Below, in pieces: positions 9,084-16,794 of a DNA stretch of 64,000 nt. Positions within the stretch are counted from its first letter, which is position 1. Every line of letters begins with the position of its first letter. The position numbers were made by a program, and so were the translations under genes. The stretch is from positions 310,001 through 374,000 of the forward strand of contig CANLTZ010000003.1 in the NCBI GenBank assembly GCA_947494145.1, in the 5' to 3' direction. The notes under the pieces are model-generated. The model was not told the origin of the DNA. It searched no databases and saw only the letters and a list, made by a program, of their open reading frames with translations. This DNA comes from an uncultured Jannaschia sp. GTDB taxonomy: Bacteria > Pseudomonadota > Alphaproteobacteria > Rhodobacterales > Rhodobacteraceae.

Positions 9084-9611
9084 TCAGGCGTGGACCGCCC
9101 CGTCAAGAAAGGCCGGATCATCAAGCGCCATGACCAGGCCCAGAAGCGACGCCAAGTACCCGTATTGCCGCAAGCCCATGGACATCCCCGTGACCGAGCG
9201 GGTGAAGACGGTGACCGGATAGCCGATGGCAGCCACGTTGGCGAAATGTAGCTCCTGCACCGGGTGGCCCGTTTCGGCGAGCGCTTCGCGCAAGGCTTCC
9301 GATTGCAGGTTCAGACCCGCCGGGTTGATGAGCCAGGCATCGGTGTCATCGTGATGCGCGTGGACATATTCCAGCAGCGCGCCTTCATGGTTCGACACGA
9401 ACGGCTGCAACGTCACGCCAAGATGGGCGGCACTGGCCACCATCCAGCCATGGAGCGTGGCAAGATCGGCAATGGCGCCATAGGTGCGCCTGTCGCGCCC
9501 GCCCGACCGCAGGTTGGACATGTTGGGCCCATCGATCAGCCGCAGGCTATGGCGCGCCGTGCCGGTCCGGCAGGCGCCCAGATCGGGGATGAACGGCAGG
9601 GGCGGTGTCAC
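9084..9611 (-). CDS. Divergent type II dehydroquinase-like protein, paralogue 1
   Basis: A 175-residue protein with the type II 3-dehydroquinate dehydratase fold pattern: LIDGPNMSNL, RRTYG, FVSNHEGALLEYVHA, NPAGL, ELHFAN. The Asn of GPN (30), the catalytic-position Tyr (44), the Glu-x-His pair (120, 122) and the NP Asn (96) are kept. The active-site His of NxGGLTHTS is replaced by Leu102 in NPAGLNLQS. The arginine-bearing segment after the EVH strand (REEFRRHS in the Mycobacterium enzyme) is also missing. It is therefore unlikely to be the shikimate enzyme. Its GTG start overlaps the stop of paralogue 2, so the two are translated together, perhaps as a mixed oligomer. Confidence 0.75.
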   Translation of the reverse strand: MTPPLPFIPDLGACRTGTARHSLRLIDGPNMSNLRSGGRDRRTYGAIADLATLHGWMVASAAHLGVTLQPFVSNHEGALLEYVHAHHDDTDAWLINPAGLNLQSEALREALAETGHPVQELHFANVAAIGYPVTVFTRSVTGMSMGLRQYGYLASLLGLVMALDDPAFLDGAVHA

Positions 9612-10150
9612 CGTTTGCCCGATGTGGTGAAGCTATAGGGCTGGCCATCACGGCGCACGGTTTCGCCCTCGCCCGCCCCAAGGAAGGTGTCGTCGTCCAA
9701 GGCCATGACGAGCCCCGTCAGCGCAGCGATATAGGAGTATTCCCGCAAGCCGGACACCATGCCCAGGACCGAGGGGCTGAAGACCGACGTCTGCCCATTG
9801 GCTGTCAGGTTGTGGAAATGTACCTCCACCACAGGCTTCTTGGTTTCCTGCAGCGCATGGCGGAAGCCCTCGGACGTCGTCGTCAGCCCGGCCGGATTGA
9901 CAAGATAGGCATCTGTCCCGGCGGCGGTGGCGTGGACATGTTCCAGGATGGCGCCTTCGTGGTTGGACACAAAGCAGTCGAGCTGCACGCCCAACCGCTC
10001 CGCATGGGTGGTGACGAGGGCATGGAGCGCTTCGATGGACGCAATCGCGCCGAACAGGCGCGGGTCGCGGCGGCCCAAATTGGACATGTTCGGCCCGTCA
10101 ATCAGATGGATCACATGGGCCTTGTCGCCCTGGCGCATCCCATTGGCCAT
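9608..10150 (-). CDS. Divergent type II dehydroquinase-like protein, paralogue 2
   Basis: A 180-residue paralogue of the next gene downstream. It aligns without gaps to the Mycobacterium type II enzyme around GPNMSNLGRRDPRLFG. The catalytic Tyr is Phe33, and the active-site His is Thr91 in NPAGLTTTS. Glu109 and His111 (EVHFHN) and the NP Asn85 remain; the arginines of the following loop are absent. Since Tyr-to-Phe at this position is known to abolish dehydroquinase activity in the family, another reaction or a binding role is likely. I chose the ATG at 10150, preceded by gggaggg; the frame extends to 10189 without a good site. Confidence 0.75.
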   Translation of the reverse strand: MANGMRQGDKAHVIHLIDGPNMSNLGRRDPRLFGAIASIEALHALVTTHAERLGVQLDCFVSNHEGAILEHVHATAAGTDAYLVNPAGLTTTSEGFRHALQETKKPVVEVHFHNLTANGQTSVFSPSVLGMVSGLREYSYIAALTGLVMALDDDTFLGAGEGETVRRDGQPYSFTTSGKR

Positions 10151-10185
10151 GCCGTCCCTCCCCCATGGGTTCGGGGCAAAGCTTT

Positions 10186-10214
10186 CCACCTTGCAAGGGG
10201 CCCCTGCAAGGTGG
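10186..10214. promoter_or_regulatory. Near-perfect palindrome upstream of the dehydroquinase-like pair
   Basis: ccaccttgc (10186-10194) and gcaaggtgg (10206-10214) are perfect inverted arms. The inner aggggcccct (10196-10205) is itself a palindrome, leaving only one unpaired A. The element starts 36 bases upstream of the ATG at 10150. It could be an operator for the nearby LysR protein or a hairpin ending the small gene at 10343. No T-tract follows on either strand. Confidence 0.55.
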
Positions 10215-10342
10215 GATTTCGGTCAACGGAACGGCGCTTTGGCGGTGTGCGTGTCGGGCTGCCAGAAGTCGCTCTGCCCTGCCTTTCCGAGGCCACCGTG
10301 GCAGCCCCGCAGAACGCCCACCACATCGGCAAAGCCGACCCG

Positions 10343-10519
10343 CTACAGCACGTGGCGCCGAGCAACCGGGCGCGTCCGGCGCCCTGCAACCCAAAGACCC
10401 AGCCAAAGACGCCAACGGGCACGCTTGCGTTTCTGCAAGTCACGTTTCAGGGCTGCGAAATGGGCCTGTTCCTGCTGGTAAGTCGTTGGGAAAAGGCGTG
10501 TTGTGTCGTCAGACTGCAT
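10343..10519 (-). CDS. Small basic hypothetical protein (58 residues)
   Basis: The ATG at 10519 is preceded by a consensus ribosome-binding site (aggagg) at ideal spacing, which is the main reason to call this gene. The product begins MQSDDTTRLFPTTYQQEQAH and continues with a helical, strongly basic part (LKRDLQKRKRARWRLWLGLW) and an Arg-rich end. I do not recognise a family. It could be a small DNA- or membrane-associated protein. It is divergent from the LysR gene and upstream of the dehydroquinase-like pair on the same strand. The longer frame reaching 10711 only overlaps the LysR gene. Confidence 0.45.
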   Translation of the reverse strand: MQSDDTTRLFPTTYQQEQAHFAALKRDLQKRKRARWRLWLGLWVAGRRTRPVARRHVL

Positions 10520-10607
10520 CTTAGCCTCCTGCATTTGGTGATGCCCCCTATTTGCCGCACGCCACAGGCGATTGCAGCCCGCCGGGGTCGTAACTAGCCT
10601 TGCGTAG

Positions 10608-11438
10608 ATGCAAGACCCGATCCCCTGGAATGACCTGGCGCTGTTTGCCGCCGTGGCCCGCACCGGCAGCCTGGCGCGTGCGGCCACGGCCACCGGCACG
10701 TCCACCGCCACGCTGTCGCGGCGGATGACGGCGCTTGAGACACGGCTGGGCCGTCGTCTCTTCTTCCACGGTGCCCAAGGCTATGCCGTCACCGAAGATG
10801 GCCGCGCCCTGCTGGCCCGCGCGGAACGGATGGAGGCTGCCGCCGCCGAAGTGGCCCAATGGCAGCAAGAAGGCTTCGGTCCCCAGCGGGTGCGGATATC
10901 GGCGGGCACGTGGACGGCACAGGCCTTGGCCAGCGATGTGGGCCGCTACTGGGGGGACGGGGCCCATTGGATCCCCGAATTTGTCCATTGCGACCGCGAC
11001 ATGGATATCGCCCGGCGCGAGGTCGATATCGGCATCCGCAACCGGCGCCCCGAACAACCCTGGCTGGCCGGGCGCCGCACGGCGCGGGTGCACTATGCTG
11101 CTTATGGCCAGGACGGTGCCGAAGGCTGGATCGGATCCAGCTACGATTCCGCGCAGACACCCTCGGCCCGCTGGCTCATCGAACATCACGGCACGGAAAT
11201 CGTGACAGCCGCCAACGACCCCCGCTGGGCCCTGGCATTGGCGCGCACCGGGATGGGCCGCGTGGTCCTTCCGATGTTTGTCGGCGAAAGTTGCGGTCTG
11301 CCGCGCCAAAGCGACCCGATCGAAGAGCTGACCCACGAAGAATGGCTCGTCTCGCATCACGAAGCGCGCCACGAAGGCGCAATCCGCGCCGCGCTCGAAG
11401 CGCTGGCCGCCTACCTCACCGACCGCCTACCCCCTTGA
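10608..11438 (+). CDS. LysR family transcriptional regulator
   Basis: A 276-residue protein with the LysR N-terminal winged helix: WNDLALFAAVARTGSLARAA, TSTATLSRRMTALETRLGRRLF (residues about 7-55), followed by VTEDGRALLARAERME. The C-terminal effector domain is shorter and less typical than usual. It is divergent from the small gene at 10343 and the two dehydroquinase-like genes, the classic arrangement for a LysR protein controlling its divergent neighbours. A second regulator in the block besides IclR suggests that the dehydroquinase-like pair forms a separate regulon. Confidence 0.85.
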   Translation: MQDPIPWNDLALFAAVARTGSLARAATATGTSTATLSRRMTALETRLGRRLFFHGAQGYAVTEDGRALLARAERMEAAAAEVAQWQQEGFGPQRVRISAGTWTAQALASDVGRYWGDGAHWIPEFVHCDRDMDIARREVDIGIRNRRPEQPWLAGRRTARVHYAAYGQDGAEGWIGSSYDSAQTPSARWLIEHHGTEIVTAANDPRWALALARTGMGRVVLPMFVGESCGLPRQSDPIEELTHEEWLVSHHEARHEGAIRAALEALAAYLTDRLPP

Positions 11439-11490
11439 GCCGACGGGGCGAAGTCCCTAGCTTAAAGGGCAACGTAACGGAGCACCCGCC

Positions 11491-11856
11491 ATGTTCTCGA
11501 TCCCCGGCCAGTCCCCTGTCACCGTCACCGACAAGGCGGCAGCGCAAATCGCCAAGCTGATGACCAAGCAAGACGCGGTCGGCCTGCGCATCGGCGTCAA
11601 GAAGGGCGGCTGCGCGGGCATGGAATACACCATGGATTACGTGGCCGAAGCCGAGCCCCATGACGAAGTCGTCGAAGTGGGCGAGGCGCGCGTGCTGATC
11701 GCGCCCATGGCGCAAATGTTCCTGTTCGGCACGGAAATCGACTACGAAACCTCGCTGCTGGAATCGGGCTTCAAGTTCCGCAACCCAAACGTGGTGGATG
11801 CCTGCGGTTGCGGAGAATCCATCAAGTTTGACGAGACGCTGGGCACCGCGCCCTGA
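11491..11856 (+). CDS. HesB/IscA family Fe-S cluster assembly accessory protein
   Basis: A 121-residue A-type carrier protein. The three conserved cysteines are visible: GGCAGMEY (near residue 41) and ACGCGES (near residues 105-107). A-type carriers pass Fe-S clusters from the SUF scaffold to target proteins. The length and the TVTDKAAAQIAKLM start match SufA/IscA homologues. It lies 52 bases after the LysR gene and 35 bases before tpiA. In relatives the SufT-type gene is often adjacent, whereas here it is about 10 kb upstream. Confidence 0.88.
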   Translation: MFSIPGQSPVTVTDKAAAQIAKLMTKQDAVGLRIGVKKGGCAGMEYTMDYVAEAEPHDEVVEVGEARVLIAPMAQMFLFGTEIDYETSLLESGFKFRNPNVVDACGCGESIKFDETLGTAP

Positions 11857-11891
11857 TCTGCTAAACCGGCCCCGACCGACAGGAGGGGCCC

Positions 11892-12599
11892 ATGCCGCAA
11901 AAGATCGCCGCCGGAAATTGGAAGATGAACGGGATGCGCGCATCCCTCGATGAAGCGCGCGCCGTGGCTTCGGGCGCGCCGGACGGCATCACGACAGTTC
12001 TTTGCCCCCCGGCCACCTTGCTGGCCGCCATGCCCGAAGGGCTGGCCGCTGGCGGCCAATATTGCCACCCGGCCGTTAAGGGTGCCCATACGGGCGATAT
12101 CTCAGCCGAAATGCTGGCCGATGCCGGGGCCAGCCATTGCATTACCGGCCATTCAGAACGCCGCGCCGACCATGGTGAGACCGACGCCGATGTGCGCGCC
12201 CAGACCGAGGCGGCTTGGCGCGGGGGGCTCATCGCCATCCTCTGCATCGGAGAGACGCTGGCGGAACGCGAGGCAGGCCGCACGCTGGACGTGCTGATGG
12301 GTCAGCTCGATGGATCGCTGCCCGAGGGGGCGGGGCCTGCGAACACGATCATCGCCTATGAACCCGTCTGGGCCATTGGGACCGGCAAGGTCGCCACGCC
12401 CGACCAGGTGGCCGAAGTCCATGATGCGCTGCGCGGGCGCGTGGGACCGGATATGTCGCTGCTTTATGGCGGGTCGGTCAAAGCGGGCAACGCGGCGGAG
12501 CTTTTCGCGCTGGTGAATGTGGATGGCGCATTGGTGGGCGGGGCAAGCCTGACGGCGGCCGATTTCTTGCCAATCGCGGAGGCGTTGGCGGCCAGTTGA
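11892..12599 (+). CDS. tpiA: Triose-phosphate isomerase
   Basis: A 235-residue glycolytic enzyme that interconverts dihydroxyacetone phosphate and glyceraldehyde 3-phosphate in the cytosol. Active-site motifs are intact: GNWKMN with substrate-binding Asn and Lys, GHSERR with the electrophilic His, [11 protein letters not shown] with the catalytic Glu and flexible loop, and the phosphate-binding YGGSVKAGN and GGASL. It is slightly short for the family (about 250) but complete. The ATG at 11892 follows aggagg. Confidence 0.96.
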   Translation: MPQKIAAGNWKMNGMRASLDEARAVASGAPDGITTVLCPPATLLAAMPEGLAAGGQYCHPAVKGAHTGDISAEMLADAGASHCITGHSERRADHGETDADVRAQTEAAWRGGLIAILCIGETLAEREAGRTLDVLMGQLDGSLPEGAGPANTIIAYEPVWAIGTGKVATPDQVAEVHDALRGRVGPDMSLLYGGSVKAGNAAELFALVNVDGALVGGASLTAADFLPIAEALAAS

Positions 12600-12818
12600 G
12601 CGGCACGCTGTCTTCAGGCTGACACTGCACAGCGGGTCAGACGCCGATCCAAGCCAAGCTGAGTGCAAGCCGGTCCAGTATCGGACTGGGGGGCGGCCGG
12701 GCGATGGACCCGCGCGCTGCGGGCTTGAGTTCGGTCCGCAGTGCAAGGCGAGAGCGTTAACTTTAAGATCGACCCGCAAGGCCTTGAAAGAAGTCCAAGC
12801 GCCCCTGAACGTCACCAC
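12600..12818. other. Intergenic region between tpiA and the TRAP binding-protein gene
   Basis: A 219-base convergent gap with no gene-like frame. It carries actttaagatcgac at 12760-12773, which recurs at 36192-36205 in another convergent gap. It also carries ctgcgggcttga...cggtccgc, a pattern that recurs near 57800. These may be copies of degenerate dispersed elements. Confidence 0.4.
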
Positions 12819-13814
12819 TCAATCCGATAAACGCCGCGCAGCCGCAATCGCCTCCGGACCAATCCGGTCAGCGAACTGGTCCCAGACCGGGGCCATGGCG
12901 GCAACCCACGCGGCGCGTTGCGTGGGCGTCAACTCTCTCACCACGCCCCCCGCTTCGATGATGGCCTGCTTGGCCTCTTCATTGACGGCGGTGGCTGCTG
13001 CGTTTCGCGTCTCCGTCACCTCGCGCAAGATGGTCAAAAACTGGTCGCGTGTCGCGGGCTCAAGACCGCCAAGAAAGCGGACGCTGGTCACCAAGAGGTA
13101 ATCCAGCACGCCGTGATTTGTCTCGGTCACCCCATCCTGCATCTCGAACAGTTTCTGGCCGTAGATGTTGGACCAAGTATTTTCCTGGCCATCCACAACG
13201 CCCGCCTGCAAGGCATCACGAACCGCGCTAAAAGCCATGGGCCGGGGGACGACGCCCAGTGCCTCCATCTGGGCCATGATCACGGCTGACGACTGCACGC
13301 GGAAGGTCAGACCTGCCGCATCGCCGGGCATTTCCAGGGGCACATTGGCCGACATCTGTTTCATGCCATTGCGCCAGAACGCCAGCCCTTGCAGCCTGTA
13401 AGGCTGCAGGGAGTCGAGCAGCGTACGCCCCTCCGGCGCGCGTTGATATGCGTCCACCGCCTCGATATCCGAGAACAGGAACGGCAGGTCGAAGACTTGA
13501 AAGGCGGTGGTGAAAGCCTCGAACTTCGACAGGGACGGCGCGGCCATCTGCACCTCGCCCAACAGCATCGCCTCCAACACCTGGTCGTCGTTGTAGAGCG
13601 TGGAATCCGCGAAAACCTCCATGCACATTCGGCCATCCATCTCGGCATTGACGCGGTCTTGCAGCAGTCGCGCGGCCAGGCCCTTCGGGTGGCCGTCCGT
13701 GTTGGCGACGTGGGAAAACCTGACCACGACCTCCCCATCGTCGCAGGTGGCGAAGGCCGTCGATGCGGCGCAGGTCAGGGCCAGTATCGCGGCAAGTTTG
13801 GACAGGGCGCCCAT
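12819..13814 (-). CDS. TRAP transporter substrate-binding protein (DctP family)
   Basis: A 331-residue periplasmic binding protein with a signal peptide (MGALSKLAAILALTCAASTAFA). The DctP family pattern is clear: VVVRFSHVANTDGHPKG, LLGEVQMAAPSLSKFE, LPFLFSD, GLTFRVQSS and VVDGQENTWSNIY. The conserved Arg in TFRVQSS normally contacts the substrate carboxylate. TRAP binding proteins work with DctQ/DctM membrane subunits, but none is encoded nearby, so this is an orphan that must pair with a distant transporter or act as a sensor partner. It is divergent from the P450 gene. Confidence 0.88.
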   Translation of the reverse strand: MGALSKLAAILALTCAASTAFATCDDGEVVVRFSHVANTDGHPKGLAARLLQDRVNAEMDGRMCMEVFADSTLYNDDQVLEAMLLGEVQMAAPSLSKFEAFTTAFQVFDLPFLFSDIEAVDAYQRAPEGRTLLDSLQPYRLQGLAFWRNGMKQMSANVPLEMPGDAAGLTFRVQSSAVIMAQMEALGVVPRPMAFSAVRDALQAGVVDGQENTWSNIYGQKLFEMQDGVTETNHGVLDYLLVTSVRFLGGLEPATRDQFLTILREVTETRNAAATAVNEEAKQAIIEAGGVVRELTPTQRAAWVAAMAPVWDQFADRIGPEAIAAARRLSD

Positions 13815-14013
13815 GGCATGTCCCTCTTGTTTACTTCGGTTCGGGCCGCCGCCAGCGTAGCGCAGCCGACACTGTGTGAAAGCGGTAAGTTGTCAGAGCC
13901 GCGCCCAGTTTCGCAGGCGCGCCCGACCCAGGCGGCCGCGACACCCCCACGTCGTGGCCAAGACACCGGCCCCACGCCTTGACGGCGCCTGCCCGCAGCG
14001 GCACCCCGCCCCC

Positions 14014-15189
14014 ATGCAGCGCATGTCTCAATCCCCCACCGATCCCGCCTTCGTCCAAGACCCCTACCCCTTTTATGACCGGCTCCGCGCGGCAGGGCCA
14101 CTTGTCTGGTGGGACGACTACGCCATGCCGGTCGCGGCGTCCCACGCGGTGGTATCAGCGCTTTTGCGGGACAAGCGATTTGGCCGCGAAGACCCCGCAC
14201 CGCCCAGTCGCCCGGCCCATCAGGCCGCCTTCTGGGCCATCGAAGACCATTCCATGCTGGAGGCCGAACCGCCCCGCCACACCCGCCTGCGCGCCCAGGT
14301 ACTGCGCGCCTTCACGTCTCGACGGGTCGGCGCCCTCATCCCCGAGATCGAGGCTTTGGCCGCCGAGTTGGCCAACGCCTTGCCGCGCGAAGGCCCCTTC
14401 GATCTGCTTGATGCCTATGCCCGCCCCCTGCCCGTCCGCGTCATCGCGCGTTTGCTTGGCGTGCCGGAGGAAGACGCGCCGCAGCTATTGGCCTGGTCCA
14501 ATGCCATGGTCGGCATGTACCAAGCGCGTCGCACACGCGCGCACGAAAATGCCGCCGCCAAGGCCGCCGCAGAATTCGCCGATTATCTGCACGAAATCTT
14601 CCGCACCAAGCGCATGCGGGGGGCCGACGATCTGATCAGTCACTTGCTCGCCGTCTCCGAAGACGGACGGCTCAGCCCGGAAGAGGTGACGGCCACCTGC
14701 ATCCTGCTTCTCAATGCCGGACATGAGGCAACGGTGCATACTTTGGGCAATGCTGTGGCAGGGCTAATTGAAGCAGATCTCTGGGGCGCGCCCGTTAACG
14801 ATGCGCTGGTGGAGGAGGTCTTGCGCCATAATCCGCCGCTTCACATGTTCACCCGCTTCGCGACCCAGGATATCGAGGTCTTCGACCACCGTTTCGCACG
14901 CGGTGATCAGGTGGGTTTGCTCCTGGCTGCGGCCAACAGAGATCCGGCCGTTCACCCCAACCCAGCAAGGCTAAAGCCGACGCGGTACCCAGATGCGGCA
15001 GCCCCTCTGAGCTTCGGTGCGGGAATACACTTTTGCCTGGGTGCGCCCCTGGCGCGCCTAGAGCTACGAATCGGACTTTCGGCACTGGCGCAGACGCACC
15101 CGGCGCTGCGTGTGACAGAAACCACAAGTTACGCCAACATTTACCATTTTCGCGGATTTAGTCGACTTGAGGTCGATTCGCTGCCATAG
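14014..15189 (+). CDS. Cytochrome P450
   Basis: A 391-residue bacterial class I P450. The haem-binding loop is FGAGIHFCLGAPLARLEL with the thiolate Cys341. The I-helix has AGHEAT (235-240) and the K-helix ExxR is Glu268-Arg271 (EEVLRHNPP). It is a soluble monooxygenase that would need ferredoxin and a reductase; neither is encoded nearby. The substrate cannot be inferred. Start choice is between ATG 14014 and ATG 14023; neither has a strong ribosome-binding site. The frame is open further upstream, but that part overlaps the divergent promoter region. Confidence 0.9.
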   Translation: MQRMSQSPTDPAFVQDPYPFYDRLRAAGPLVWWDDYAMPVAASHAVVSALLRDKRFGREDPAPPSRPAHQAAFWAIEDHSMLEAEPPRHTRLRAQVLRAFTSRRVGALIPEIEALAAELANALPREGPFDLLDAYARPLPVRVIARLLGVPEEDAPQLLAWSNAMVGMYQARRTRAHENAAAKAAAEFADYLHEIFRTKRMRGADDLISHLLAVSEDGRLSPEEVTATCILLLNAGHEATVHTLGNAVAGLIEADLWGAPVNDALVEEVLRHNPPLHMFTRFATQDIEVFDHRFARGDQVGLLLAAANRDPAVHPNPARLKPTRYPDAAAPLSFGAGIHFCLGAPLARLELRIGLSALAQTHPALRVTETTSYANIYHFRGFSRLEVDSLP

Positions 15190-15270
15190 AACTGCCTCAA
15201 AGTCACCCTAGTCAACTTTGCTCAATTCTTTGTAAGTTTGACTCGAAATAACTCTGTTGAAAGCGATCGC

Positions 15271-16785
15271 ATGTCTAAGAACTTCTTCCTGTCCGACGTT
15301 TTTGCACCGCTCTTCCCGAAAGCCTCCGACACAGATCTTGATGCCGGCGCGCCTTCAATCTCGACAATCGTTGTCGATGGAACAGCCGACGACGACGACC
15401 TGGCCGGCACTGGCGGCGCTGACAATATTACCGGCGCCGAAGGCAACGATGCCCTGACCGGCCTTGGCGGGAACGACACGATAGACGGCGGCGAAGGCGA
15501 CGACACGCTGAACGGGAACACCGGCAGCGATGACCTCATCGGCGGTAACGGCAACGACGAATTGTCAGGTGATGAGGGGCGCGACAGCCTTCAAGGCAAC
15601 GATGGCAACGATACGCTGATCGGCGGCGATCTGCAGGACACGCTGCAGGGCAATGCGGGCGATGACAGCCTTGTCGGTGGCCATGGGGTCGATGAACTCG
15701 ACGGCGGCGCTGGGGCCGACTTCCTGAGCGGCGACGAGGGCTCTGACCAACTGCTGGGTGGCGACGGTGCGGACACTCTGAACGGCAACACGGGTAACGA
15801 TTTCATCGACGGCGAACTTGATAACGACGAAGCCCATGCAGGCACGGGCAACGACACCGTGCGCGGCGGCCAAGGCGACGACACCGTCTACGGCGATGCC
15901 GGTCGCGACGAGCTTGAAGGCGAAGAAGGCAACGATTCGATCTTCGGCGGTACGAACAGTGACACCATCTTCGGTGGTACCGGTGACGACGATCTGCACG
16001 GTGATGCGGGCCAGGACATCATCGACGGCGAAGAAGACAACGACACGATCGATGGCGGCGGCGGCGACGACATTCTCGACGGCTCGGCCGGTGATGATCA
16101 GATCGAAGGTGGCGCCGGTCGCGATGTCATCGACGGTGGCATCGGCGATGACGAGCTTTCGGGCGGCAACAACGACGATGAGCTTTTCGGGGATAGCGGC
16201 AATGACATGATCCTCGCTGGCACCGGCAATGATGAAGTCGAAGGTGGGCGGAACCATGATACGATTTACGGCGATGAGGGCGACGACCTTATCGACGGCG
16301 GTCATGGGCGCGACCAGATCTGGGGCGAGGACGGCAATGACATCATCGAAGGCGGCGGCGGCAATGACCGGATTGACGCGGGCATCGACAATGATTCCGT
16401 GACAGGCGACTCAGGCGATGACCGCATCTTCGGTGGTGATGGCCAAGACACGATGGAAGGCGGCACAGGCGACGACCTTGTCAAAGGCGGCGCCGGTGAT
16501 GACACGCTGACCGATGGGACGGGCGTTGACCGGCTTTGGGGGGAAGATGGTGTCGACACTTTCATCATGGCAGTCGACGGCGAGCGCGACAAAATCCGCG
16601 ACTTCGATGTCACGTCCGATGTGATCGTGCTGCAGGACATGACCTTTGAGGAACTCACGATCCTCGACACGATCCGTGACCACGTGATGATCACCGACAG
16701 CCGTGGCGAGCAGATCCACCTGCTTTCGACGGATGGAAGCCTTCAGGCCGAAGACGTCACCGAAGCGAACTTCCTGTTCGTCTGA
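15271..16785 (+). CDS. RTX calcium-binding repeat protein
   Basis: A 504-residue acidic protein. After about 35 N-terminal residues (MSKNFFLSDVFAPLFPKASD...) it consists of about 44 back-to-back nonapeptides of the GGxGxDxLx type, with almost no interruption. About 70 C-terminal residues follow (DKIRDFDVTSDVIVLQD...), which resemble type I secretion signals. Such repeats fold into a calcium-bound beta-roll after export. No catalytic domain is visible, so it is probably a secreted structural or surface protein. No type I exporter genes lie nearby. The ATG at 15271 follows an AT-rich leader. The Asp/Gly-rich coding also leaves long open frames on the opposite strand, which are not genes. Confidence 0.88.
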   Translation: MSKNFFLSDVFAPLFPKASDTDLDAGAPSISTIVVDGTADDDDLAGTGGADNITGAEGNDALTGLGGNDTIDGGEGDDTLNGNTGSDDLIGGNGNDELSGDEGRDSLQGNDGNDTLIGGDLQDTLQGNAGDDSLVGGHGVDELDGGAGADFLSGDEGSDQLLGGDGADTLNGNTGNDFIDGELDNDEAHAGTGNDTVRGGQGDDTVYGDAGRDELEGEEGNDSIFGGTNSDTIFGGTGDDDLHGDAGQDIIDGEEDNDTIDGGGGDDILDGSAGDDQIEGGAGRDVIDGGIGDDELSGGNNDDELFGDSGNDMILAGTGNDEVEGGRNHDTIYGDEGDDLIDGGHGRDQIWGEDGNDIIEGGGGNDRIDAGIDNDSVTGDSGDDRIFGGDGQDTMEGGTGDDLVKGGAGDDTLTDGTGVDRLWGEDGVDTFIMAVDGERDKIRDFDVTSDVIVLQDMTFEELTILDTIRDHVMITDSRGEQIHLLSTDGSLQAEDVTEANFLFV

Positions 16786-16794
16786 TCGTTTAAG

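Noticed and set aside
15565-16305. Long open frame on the minus strand opposite the RTX gene
   Set aside because: It is an exact mirror of the Asp/Gly-rich nonapeptide codons; the translated product is a repetitive Val/Ile/Ala string without a start site or domain.
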